A stretch of 64,000 nucleotides of DNA, taken from the NCBI GenBank assembly GCA_000310025.1, contig FN649735.1:702564-766563 (forward strand), given 5' to 3'. The stretch is from Ectocarpus siliculosus. Taxonomy: Eukaryota; Sar; Phaeophyceae; Ectocarpales; Ectocarpaceae. This document shows, one piece after another, positions 29,001 to 39,200 of the stretch (within the stretch, counting starts at the first letter, position 1; every line of letters begins with the position of its first letter). Below the pieces are notes generated by a model. That model was not told the DNA's origin, searched no databases, and saw nothing but the letters and a program-made list of their open reading frames with translations. A program made the translations under genes and the position numbers.

Positions 29001-32000
29001 CGTAAATGTCCCTCCGTCGAGACGGACAAGCGGTGTGTTGACTCTGAAAGTAACACCTCCCGCCGTACCCCACACCAACTCCTCATGTTGGTTTTCAGTA
29101 TGCCAGGTTTCGTTGATAAAACGTTCTCACTCACTTTCGACAACCTGCCAACCCTTACTGAACACCCAGGGGGCGTTCAGGATCAGCAAGGAGCAGGTCA
29201 TGCCGGAGTAGTTGTCCTGGAATATGTCACTGATGCGCCGGGTGTACGCCATGGCCTCCTTGCTGCAGGCGAGGGTTTATGGAAAATGTAGGGGTAGAGT
29301 AAGCGTTAGAAAGGAAGAGTCTAGGTAAGATGGTGCCGCGTCTATATCGCGGCCTCCTCCAGCAAGACGGTATGCGTGTGGGGACAGGGAAATGTTTGGG
29401 TTGGGAATAACCTACATAGGGTCGTCGTAGGTGAGGAAAAGGAATCTTAAGGCTTGAGCGGGGTCTGGAAAGGGTAGTGTTGGGACACGGAGTTTGCATC
29501 GGGTGTAAGTCGCCGCTTCTTAGCTGCGAGCGGGTTCGGGCGAGGAGCTTGGATGCGCCATATAACAACAAACTTGAATAACTGAAAAAAGTCCCAGCCA
29601 TTTTCGTACCAAACTTTGGTACCGATCCGAACGCTTTGCAAAACCGTAAACAACGGGCATGCCCTAGAGCCGAGTTCTGGGCGCTTGGAAAGCCAACCTA
29701 AGGCAGTGCTGTACAAACTCTACGCGTTACGCTTGCCTCATGTGCTTCATGCCAAGCCCGGTCAGGTCCAGAACTGTGGTCATCTGGTCCACCGGACGGC
29801 CGGCCTCGCGGCTAAGCCGAGTCAGCACGAAGCGACGCCGCACCTGCGACACAACAAACACAAAAGCGGAATGTAGGATGTGGCAGAGGGAGGGAGGGTT
29901 TCGTCAGGGTTTCGTCAGCTGTGATCGCGCGGGCCAGCCCAAGATGGTGAATGTGCTCAAACATAGCACCAAAGTTTCGGTCGAGAAGCTCTTTGGGCCG
30001 TTCGAATGCCCATTTTGCCTCTGAAATATCAAGAACCAAGATGGGAAAAGATGCAATTGTTTCCAGATGTGTTACACAGTAAACAGCCAATATTATGAGA
30101 GGACGAGATCAGCTCTCACTGGTCAATTTGGCACCCTACTTCGACAGGAAAACAGAAAGAGAGCAGGGGAGGTCTGGGTGAGACCGCTCAGTCGTCAGCG
30201 CGCACACCCTCGTCTTGCGACCTGCGGCCGGTGCGCACGTCGCTTCTCTTGTGGGCATCCCTTTCTCCCTACGTTTTCTGTTCAGCAGCAGCGTGTTTTT
30301 CCGGTTTGTCTACTTCTATTTTTTCTCTCCGTTCCTCCGCTGTTCCCTCTTCGTCAACATGAGTGGTGCCCTCCTCGACATCGACCCCGCCACCGCGTCG
30401 GCTCCGGACAGCACGGACGCAATCCACAGCGTGGCCACCGTGGTCGACGACAAGGGTGTCCGCAAGTCGCTTCCCTTCAAGCTTGCCGCAGCCGCTGGGC
30501 CGCGTGGGGCCGACACCCTGGCTCTCGGTGACATGCTAACGGACCGCCCCGAGGCGATGAACCTGTCGGACCCGGTCGCCACCGTCAACGCGGCCGTCGG
30601 TGCGCCGGAATGGACGCGGAGAAGATGGCTCGCCAGCAGGAGGCGCTGTTCGGGAGCTTGGTGGGCTTTCTTTGGCGGTGCGACGGTCACGGGGGCATGC
30701 TTCTGTCGGGCGGACTTCCGGTGCTTCCTACAGCCCACAGCTCCGCCGCTCCTGCCTCTTCCTCGGCCGGGAATGGCGTGCCCGCTGGCGCCGCGGGGGG
30801 TGGCGGTGCCGGGGCGGGGGCGGCGGCAACTGCCCGGAGTGTCGTCGCGGGCGGGTCAGTTGCTGGGGGCGGTATCGCAGCCGGCGGGCCGAATCGCACC
30901 TCGGATGATCTGCGGACGGACCTGCATGAGGAGCTGGACGCGCTGTCTTCGGCTAGAGGCGCTGGCCTCGGAGCCACCGGGAGCCAGTCCGGGGAGCCCC
31001 TTGGGGTGCACCAGCTTGAATAACGTCGTCAACTGTTTAACGATTTGTTCCCGGTCTGTCTGCTCCCCCTCCTCCGAGGGGCTCAGGAGCTCCTCGTGAA
31101 GCCACATAGCGCCCGTGTCAGGTTGTATGATGTGCTCGCAGTGGTCTAGCGCCGTGGCCATGTCCAACACAACCTTCTGCCCCGCTGCGAGGGCGGGGTC
31201 CAGCGCCGTCAACCGCGACAGCTCCCCGATAAGAGGGCGCATCTCGGCTAGGACTGCATACTGCTGATTCTCCGGCATCTTCAGGATCTCCCGGAGAATG
31301 GTATCTACCATCATGCAGAGGGCGTATTGGAAGAACCCCAGGACCGCAGGCGGTATACGCGATTGATGCAGGTCGTAGCTCCAGGAGCGGAAGGCGTGCG
31401 AAATGGTCCATGGTATCACCGAGGAACAGTACCGGAGCTTCATGAGTTCCCATTGAGCGGACAGACGCGGTCCTTCGCGGCTTTTAGGGGGCGTCCTCTT
31501 CTCTGATGAAGGAGAAAAAACATTTTATGATTGTTTATTGTACGATGAATATGGATGCATGGGGTTGCAGCACATATGCACCTCCTGAGTATGGGATACT
31601 TCATGAAACCTTGGAGGAGTTGCCTGAGGCAAGGTTCGAAGCAAGAAGGAGTGGAGTGAGTGCAGACACCAGCCGTGGGAGGTGATGCCACTTTTTGATC
31701 CCATACTATCTGAGGAGAAGAACTGACTCGAAAATGCTGGTTTATTATCAAGAACCAAGATGGAAAAAGATGCAATCGTTTCCAGATGTGTGTACACAAT
31801 AAGGAGCCAATATTATGAGAGGATGAGATCAGCTCTCACTCTTCAATTTGGCACCCTGCTTCGACAGGAACACAGAATGAGAACAGGCAGCTCTGGTTGA
31901 GACGCCAACCACCCACCCAGACATTTTCAGCCTAGTTATTCTCCGAATATCGGAACAGGTTTGTGGAAAATGAGGGTACCCTTGTGGAGGACACAATACC

Positions 32001-35000
32001 CTCGTTTCCCGTTCCTATTCACGACGGAGTGGACACACCAACCCTTGTGGGAGGTGATGCCACTGTTTGATCCCATACGATCTGAGGAGAAGAACTGACT
32101 CGAAAATGCTGGTGGATAATTGGGGAAAACATCTGTTTGCGTATGTATACCACCGTGTACCCCATTTACCCCATTAGCTTCTACTGCCCTCCACCCCTGC
32201 CATCCAATGCCTGTCTTGGATTGTAAAAACGTGCCCCAGCATGCCTGAAAACGCTGTCACCACCACTCGCACCCATCATTCCACACAACTACGCTACATC
32301 TCATCGATTCTGAACCAAAAACTGACGCCCCCTCTCCCACTACAAATCATCATCCCACCACATTTCACCTCCATGTTTTGTGTGAAGATCTGAACCATCT
32401 CGTCCTGATCGAGCCCGTCCGGGTCCTCCCGAAGCTTGGAGAGGTCGGACTGCCCGACCCGGTCGTAGAATACCGGCCGCCCCGCGCGGTCCTGCTTGTG
32501 GAAACCCGTAGGCCAGTGCGTGCGGTACTTTTTCATCTTGGCTGGGGACACCGCACGCTTGAAGAGGTCGTCCGCCTGGTTGTCACATTCAGCGGTAGAG
32601 GGGCACGCAACATGCGATACATCAGGATGGGGGTGGGGACAGAAAATAGGGAGGGGCGGGGCGTTGTCACGTGTCTTGGCCAAAGACAAACAAGGGTGAA
32701 GTATTTCTGCATTGGTTTAGATCCGGAAAAAGCGGCGTCGTAGAGGAACGCACAGATTTGCTAATTCTTTTCTCAATCGTGTTAATTGTCATACCATGTA
32801 GATTGCCCGGTCGAAAAGTCGGTGCATGCACATGAACCTCTGGGACCTACAATGTTACCACGGTTGTCACGTTGCCCCCCAAGATCTCAGCCTGTCAACT
32901 CTACTGCTGTTTTCGGAGCGTGTGATCGTCTAGCAAACACAACAGCACGACCGTACAACCAAAATGGGAAATGCGATGGTCGTATGTCCCGCTAGACGCG
33001 AGCACGATCGTACAACCAAAACAATGAAGATAGCCGAATGTCCTGTTGGACGCGAAGGTTCTCTGTAATGCGGTAGCGGGGTTATTATGTGCGGGAACTG
33101 CTTGGAGAACTGGTGAAGCGGATTGGCACGAACCGCCGAAAACGTACCACACACCCCTCGACTCCCAACGGTGCGAACGCCAGCGCTAAACAGGGTCTTC
33201 GACCGCATCGGACAGCTACTCTACAGTCATACCTCGTTCTCCTTCCTCCAGGCGCAGCACCGGCGCATGGACTCCTTGGCCTTACGGACGTCGAACTTCG
33301 AATGCCGCAGGAAGGCCAACACCACGCCGTCCCGGTCGCCACAGATGGCTACCGTGTTCAGCGCCTCCACTTCCTCCTCGGAGAGACCCGCCCCTTCCTT
33401 ACCTGGGACAGGGTTGCGGGGTGGAACATCGGAAACACTTTGATTCAGTCCTGTTTCAGTCCATGTCATCGATATTTGAAAGAAATAACATCTCCCTAGG
33501 CTGTAATGGCGACCCCGAAACTACGCGCACTCGATCAAGACGGTCTAGTGCATTGCCCGCAACATGTCCAAAGCGGTAGAGCTTTCGGTGAATACTACGA
33601 GCACACGAGCTTGAAGAACGAAAACAGCTAGACCAATTGCTTGGCGGCCATCTTGGTTCCCTCTGACTCAAAATAAACCTCGTTGACCAACCAATAGCAC
33701 TGCTATCCACTGGAGCCCTGACCTGACTGTGGAAGGCGTTCCAAAATACAACACAACGATCCCGAGAAACTACCCAACCCGCAGTCACACAAACCCTGCC
33801 TGTGACGCGGAATGCTGGAACATCCATGAGCACCAAAGAGCGTTTTACGTGCGTTCCATGCAGTTTACAGGCCAAGGGACTTCGGACACAAAAAATTCAG
33901 TCTCGGCACTTGGCTGTCTTAATCTGTCTCTGACGTCTCGAGGGGAAGGCATTCGACATGGTTGCCGTATGGTGCCTGTGTTGAGGATGCGACGGTGATG
34001 AGCCGGAGAGATGCCGCAGCTCACGACCTGCGCTCCGCGCACAAACTTTCAAAATAGATTCGCAATGTTCCCCCGGAGAAACTTATGTTAATGTGAAACT
34101 CTATCTGAAAAAACTATTATTGTTCGCATGGGTCACCGCCGATACGGTGTTTCCTCCCTTCCCTCCGAGGAAAACGCTCACAAAACACCACAACAGAAAC
34201 AACAGCTGCTGTACGTTCCCTCGTGTAGGCTCATCTGCCACAAAGGTTCAACGACACGGCTTAATTGTTGGTAGATACCAGTTTCGCTCCCAAATAGCAA
34301 GCATCATCCCATGTACCCCCCCCTCCCCCCCAACCCCCCGCCCCGCGCGTGTTTGCCATCGGGGTTGGGTTTCGATCGTCGCTTGGCAAGCGAGGTTGTA
34401 ACACAAGCCGATCACTTCGTTGAGCTCGGCAACCAGGTTACCGCTTTTCTTTTGCCTTTGTTTTTTTCTGCGGTAACCATAATGGTGGTCCAGTAGATCA
34501 TATTGTGAGGGGTCGAGAACCCTCACTCCGTGCACAGGGGATCATCGCATCATTTGTTTGAAATTGGTCAAGCACCCTCGAGGCAGCTACACAGTTCTTT
34601 TATTACCCTTTCTGGAAGTATAAGCACCAGAAAAAAAATTAAGTCATTCGCAGCTGTCATCCGTATGCGCACAAGATGCCGAACACCCTTAGCAGGATGC
34701 AGCGCACCCTTCATGCGACTCGCCGAAAACCTCAAGGTGCTTCGCGCTTGGTGATGTGAGAGCCTACTCCGGTGAGAACCCGGCGTGCTCCGTCCCGGCT
34801 TTGTAGGGATGCGAGGTCAATGGTCTAACGACTACAGAATGCACGACTATGAGTACACCCCCCCCCCCCCCAACCTGCGGGCGAGCGCACTGTTGTCTTT
34901 GTTGCTCACCTTCGATCGCCCCCCCGAAAGCGAACGCCTTGACGTCCTCGAAGCACTCCCGCTGTGTGGGAGGCAAGGCTTCCACCGCCCGGGTGGCGGC

Positions 35001-36074
35001 CACCTGTACCTTTCGGTCCTGGGCGGAGCGCAGGCCGAGAATCTCCCGGATGGCCGCCGCTTCCAGCTCCTCCTCCATTGCCTCGTCTCTTTCAGTCCGT
35101 TCGTTAATCCCTTCTTCCTCGTCCTTCTTGGAAACCTTCACCTGGTCTCCGTCCGCGCCGGCCGCTGCGGCTGCCGCCGCCGCTGCTTCCGCCGCTGTAG
35201 CCTCGGCTTCGTCAAGGCCTGTGCTGCTGGTCTCCACTCCTTCCTTCGACATTCCTACGGGTTCTTCTTCGGCGGGGGTGGAGCCTGAAGCACCCAGTAT
35301 CCCAGCAGCGGCGGCCGTACCAACGATCTCGCGGTCACCGGTAGTAGCCGTGCTACGCCCGCTCTGGGCGGCACCAGAGCTTACGCTCTGGTTTTCCTTT
35401 GCTTCGTGCACCTGTTCCTTAGAGAACCGTGCCGAAACATCAGCGTCCGAAGTCGCTTGAAGAGAGGAGATCCCCCCAATACCGGCACCGGCGGCGGCGG
35501 CGGTGGCGGCGGCAGCGGCGGTGGCTCTTGGCGTCGAAAGCTTGACCCGGCGGTCTGTCGGGTCTTCTTGCTCCTTAAGCGAGCCGTGTTGCTCTCGCGC
35601 GGTAATGACGCTGTCGGCAGCGGCAGCATCTTCCACGTGCTGTGACCCACCTTCTGGCTCGTCGGCGGCTGTTGGCGCGGGCTGCCCTTCAGCAGGCCGG
35701 GCGGGCTCTTTGCTGCCGTTGTCGGTTGGGGAGCCCCAAGAAGGATGAGTTGCCACGGTCGTCCCATCTGCTGCGGCCTCATGCTCCGCGCCATCATGCG
35801 CCACCTCCCCATCCGTATCCCCCCTCACGCCCGGCTGGTCGGGGCTAGGCGAGGCAATCAGCCCTGGTGGTAGCTGCTGCTGGTGTTGCCGTTGCTGATC
35901 TTCTTGCTGCTGCTGCTGCTGCTCCTCTAGTCTCGCCCGCAACGACTTTATGGTGCGTCCCAGGTGCATGGTCGACATGTAGGCCTCCGCCCCCGGAGCC
36001 AGCAGCAGCGCCGCCACGATGAAAGAGAGGAGACATCGGTGCCGCCAGCCCCGCTTGGTAGCGTCACACAGCAT
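26082..36074 (-). CDS. SEC14/CRAL-TRIO lipid-transfer protein with N-terminal signal or anchor
   Basis: SEC14-type proteins move or present phosphoinositides and other lipids. Exons on minus: 36074-34910, 33402-33233, 32575-32369, 29843-29737, 29262-29135, 27643-27555 and 27071-26082; every junction keeps phase, giving 951 residues. Residues 1-31 have a basic start and a hydrophobic run (CLLSFIVAALLLAPGAEA), a signal peptide or type II anchor. Next comes a Gln/Glu-rich, coiled and Ala/Ser-rich region to about 385. The CRAL-TRIO N-domain follows (VLAFLRHSKFDVRKAKESM), then the lipid-binding domain: GRPVFYDRVGQ, TTVLDLTGLGMKHM, LLILNAPWVFSKGWQVVESF and NIPEFLGG. The tail is Ser/Lys-rich (a KSKSKS run), with a hydrophobic end (GAYFLQIVAGLASVGRVLW). 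The ATG at 36074 is the first in frame; the open frame upstream has no ATG. Exon 1 joins exon 2 by phase and a strong GTGAGC donor, the least certain link. Intron 4 uses a GC donor. Intron 3 carries a repeat-bounded insert. Confidence 0.85.
27152..27282. repeat. Three tandem copies of about 45 bases in the last SEC14 intron
   Basis: GTTCTGTTGC..AAAAAGCGGCTTCCAGCCGTGCCAATCA recurs with changes at 27195 and 27241. It ends about 80 bases upstream, in + coordinates, of the last exon's acceptor. Confidence 0.8.
28097..28137 (+). repeat. Copy of the dispersed repeat family
   Basis: TTAGCATCGACCGTGCTAAC followed by CAATGAAAAGACG matches the core of the copies at 62642-63240. It lies in intron 5 of the SEC14 gene. 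Confidence 0.7.
28253..28531. repeat. Direct repeat of about 50 bases, two copies
   Basis: CATAGCCCCACA..CCCTCGCCCGAA..GCCGCTGATG at 28258 matches CATAGCTCCACA..CCCTCGCCCGAA..GCCGTTGATG at 28485. Both are in SEC14 intron 5. Confidence 0.65.
30360..31023 (+). CDS. Unrecognised open frames in the intronic insert, plus strand
   Basis: From the ATG at 30360 an open frame reads MSGALLDIDPATASAPDS and then VATVVDDKGVRKSLPFKL. A second frame beginning near 30610 is rich in Gly, Ala and Ser and ends DDLRTDLHEELDALSS..GVHQLE at 31023. Both have G/C-ending codons. No family is recognised, and whether they form one product was not decided. The 3' part is antisense to the open frame at 30856-31443, so at most one of the two strands is likely to be coding there. 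Confidence 0.25.
30856..31443 (-). CDS. Unrecognised helical open frame in the intronic insert, minus strand
   Basis: An uninterrupted frame of 195 codons (ATG at 31443), rich in predicted helix: MVDTILREILKMPENQQYAV, LIGELSRLTALDPALAAG and REQIVKQLTTLFKLVHPKGL. It has protein-like composition and no low-complexity bias until its last third. No known domain is recognised. It lies between the direct repeats in the same orientation as the SEC14 host gene, so it could be a nested gene, a captured gene fragment, or the product of the inserted element. It has no similarity to SEC14 that I can see. Confidence 0.35.
   Translation of the reverse strand: MKLRYCSSVIPWTISHAFRSWSYDLHQSRIPPAVLGFFQYALCMMVDTILREILKMPENQQYAVLAEMRPLIGELSRLTALDPALAAGQKVVLDMATALDHCEHIIQPDTGAMWLHEELLSPSEEGEQTDREQIVKQLTTLFKLVHPKGLPGLAPGGSEASASSRRQRVQLLMQVRPQIIRGAIRPAGCDTAPSN
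31680..32112. repeat. Second direct-repeat pair at the right side of the insert
   Basis: About 63 bases containing GAGGTGATGCCACT, TTTGATCCCATAC and CTGAGGAGAAGAACTGACTC occur at 31680-31742 and 32048-32112. One copy lies just inside and one outside the larger repeat, giving a nested arrangement. Confidence 0.85.
32943..33054. repeat. Two-copy tandem repeat in SEC14 intron 2
   Basis: AGCACGACCGTACAACCAAAA at 32944 and AGCACGATCGTACAACCAAAA at 33001 begin units of about 56 bases, each ending in a GACGCG. Confidence 0.85.
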
Positions 36075-36269
36075 GTCGCAGTGCAATGTATGTGTCTTGT
36101 GTGTGATCGTGGAGATGTCTTGTGTGGGGGAGACCAATTGCAAGGCCAATCGTTTTCGAACTCCGGGGCTGATAAATAACAGTCCCGTGGGTTCTCACTC
36201 TCTCGCAGTCCTGTTTCAACCACCCGACCGCACAGCAAGCACGCTAACACGCTAACAAACTCCTCTCCC
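36075..36269. promoter_or_regulatory. Short bidirectional promoter region between SEC14 and RIOX1 genes
   Basis: Only 195 bases separate the two divergent start codons, so both core promoters and 5' leaders must lie here or extend into the genes. Two CCAAT motifs are present near 36134 (ACCAATTG) and 36146 (GCCAATCG), and GATAAATAA is at about 36168. Motif function is inferred. Confidence 0.5.
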
Positions 36270-39200
36270 ATGGCGAAAGACAAGGGCGCGGTGGAGTCTG
36301 CAAGAGGAGGCAGCCGTGCCGCCAAAAAGCGTCGCAAGCAGAAAGGCAAGGCGAGCGCCTCGGGCGGCAGCACCCAGCCGACAGCATCATCACCATCCGG
36401 CAGCAATCCGGTGCCACCATCCAAACCAGGGAGCAGCAGGGATGATACCCGACTTGCTACTGCGGCTGGGAGCGCCAAGCGCAAGCGCAAGTCGATCACC
36501 GCTGCTACGTCTAATTCAGCAGGGCAACCGCCTGTAGCATCGGGCAATGGGGCTGCCACCGGAGGTGGCAGCAGCAACGGAGACGGTGACGGGGCCGGCA
36601 GCGGCAGCGGCAGCAGCAGGCGCTCTGGCCACCAGAAGCCAGCGCGTACAACAATCGATGCGTCCGCGGCCGACGATCGGTCTCGTCTCTTGCTGGAGCT
36701 CGACGCTCAAGGAGTGCTTTCGGACCCGGATGTCGAGGTGAACAAGACCCTCTCCCACGAATTACAGTTGTAATGCCTGGCACGAAAATAGCCATCCTAC
36801 AGCAGCAACGTACATATATACCAAAAGTACAGCGGTAGACTAATGTACCTCTCGTTGCCGGCTAAAATAGCTGTACCAAGCGCATAACGGCGGCGAGAAC
36901 TCGGTGCCTTGTTGCCGGGGTTGTGGGTTATGTCATGTATCCGCGAAATTCGCACATGTTTTCGAATGTCAAAGTCTAGTTGATACCCTGCCAGCGCGGT
37001 TGGAAAAGAATGGGACCTGTGAATTCATCCCTGCCAAATCGTCAGCAGCGACGCCCAAAGCGACATGACAACTGCACGTCGCCATGCGATGTGGTTGCAA
37101 TCGAAGTGCAATACTAGACTACAACGCCAGCGCTGGCGACTTGCTTGCACTCGGCAGTTCCAACAGTTTTTTTGTTGCTGTTGGAGGTAGATATGCATAG
37201 GAAACCAAAGCAACTAAGTAGGTTTCCAGCCTCAGGCTACACCACGGCGCTATTAACAGGCCTCACGATTGCAGGCCTGACCTACCCCTGAACCCCAACC
37301 CTTGCCTAACCCTAAATAAGAGCGGCTTGAAAGCTCGGCAGCTGTTGCAGTGGATCATCGCTCCGCTGTCGGTGGAGGAGTTCTACGGCACGTACTGGTG
37401 AGACACGCGGGGAGCTTTAGGGGGGGGCAACAAGACGCTTGTTGTTGTGCCTTAGAAGACCGCGTGCCTCCTCTCAATAGCAGACTTTCTGTTTGTAGCA
37501 ACACGTGAAATTCGTCCATCAGCTATGTATGTAGGAGTACAGCAGAAGGACGGGCTGTATTTCCCCCGTCTACAGCAGTTTAAATTTCCGTCAATCTTGA
37601 TTGAGCCTTTGGCGGTCGTGAACTGCAAGGTGGCTGGCCTCTTCGTGCTCGTGCCTTGGTATCACTCACCATCACATTCGTTACCCAGTAGCTCTACAAA
37701 GACTGTAACTACGGGACCTTGAAAGTGTCATTTGGCAACCAGCTGACAGGCTGATACGTCAGGTTGTAGGCTCCAATATGCCCAGTATCCAAGCAGGTTT
37801 CTCCCCCACTTAGTGGAAAGTACACCCCGCCTTCGACTGCTGTGGCTTTGTCTCGAACGGGCAGTCTTATTCTTTCAGTGGTCGCACGTATATTGTCTAA
37901 CATAACATGTTCTAAAAAACAAATATCAGGGAACGGAATCCCTTCGTCGTGCGCGGGCGGCGGGCGGACTACTTCTCCGGCTGGCTGGAAACCTCCGACT
38001 TGGAGGCATTCATCTCGGGGCAGTCCATGCAATATGGCACCGACCTCGACGTCACCAACTACGTCAACAAGCGCCGCGTCACCCTCAACCCTGCCGCACC
38101 CGCACCACCTCCGGAGCAATCGCCGTCGCCGCCGCCGAAAAAAGGCGGCCACAAGGGCAAGGGTAAAGGCGGTCCTTCCACCAGCGGCAACGGCGCGAGT
38201 GGCGACGCCCATCTTGCCGCAACAGGGAGGGCAGGGGGCGCCGTGGTTACCCCCAAGTTCGTGTGGCAGAAGTTCAGGGAGGGGTGCTCGCTGCGGATGC
38301 CGTGCCCCCAGAAGTTCAGCGACCCCCTGCACCTGCTGCTGTCGGCGCTGGAGGAGGAGTTCGGGTGCATGGTTGGTTCTAACGTCTACCTCACACCTCC
38401 GAGGAGCCAGGGGTTCGCGCCCCACTGGGACGACATCGAGGCCTTCTTGCTGCAGGTGGGAGTGGGGGGGGGCTTTGTTTCTTTGTTTTTTTCAAAAAAA
38501 ATCGACGCTGGGCAAAGCGATAAACGATGGGTGATGGAGGACGGAGTCACCGTTGCCCCCCGCAAGGAACGATTGACCATCGGTGATTCGGTCGGTCCTG
38601 TAGGAACAATGCTCCCCCCTCTCTCTGGAGGACGCGTGGTCAATGGCCTAACCGCTAAGGCATGCAAAACATGCGTGCCCCGCGATCTTTGCGTCTGGTT
38701 GTACGCGGCAGGTGGAAGGCCGGAAGCGTTGGAGGGTGTACCCCCCCACGGATGACCAGGCCGTTCTTCCCAGGCTGTCGTCGCCCAACCTGACGGACGA
38801 ACAGGTGCTAAGAAAGCGCTTGGCGAAAGATGGCTGCTAAGGATTTTCCTCCTTCCGTGTAGTCATGTCTTTCAGGAGGATTGTCACCCGTTTTTGGCTG
38901 TGACACATGCTCAGGGTGCACGCAGGTGCAGTATCTCCAGCCATCTGTAATGTTCTACCACCGCCATCTGTATTGTGCTGACGTGTCTTGTCACGAAATA
39001 CCGTGACTCCCAGTAAACTCGCCAGGGGTACAATAGGTTGCCCACAAAGTACTTCCATGTTTGCGTACTGTTCCCGCGGCAACATCGTCAGTATTTTCCT
39101 TGATGCATGGCTCCAAAATGTTGGCTGCTCATCGGTGCAAAACTCGTCTCGCCCTTCTGTGGTGATATCGCTTGTCCCAAACCTGCACAGGTGGGAGAAC

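Larger units (their letters stand above)
30031..31900. mobile_element. Repeat-bounded insert inside SEC14 intron 3, class unknown
   Basis: A direct repeat of about 140-155 bases bounds this segment: 30031-30172 and 31745-31900 share AAGAACCAAGATGG, TTTCCAGATGTG, GCCAATATTATGAGAGGA and CAATTTGGCACCCT in order at roughly 90% identity. The copies are in the same orientation, so this is compatible with a short terminal-direct-repeat element, but I found no recognisable enzyme, primer site or clear target duplication. The interior has open frames on both strands. The two copies look of recent to moderate age. Confidence 0.4.

Noticed and set aside
36738-36773. Continuation of RIOX1 exon 1 to a stop, making a separate 167-codon single-exon gene
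   Set aside because: The 156-codon exon joins in phase to the conserved JmjC exon 2, which otherwise lacks a start.
37288-37320. Telomere-like CCCTAACCCTAAA as a telomere relic
   Set aside because: It is short and better explained as the pyrimidine tract before RIOX1 exon 2.
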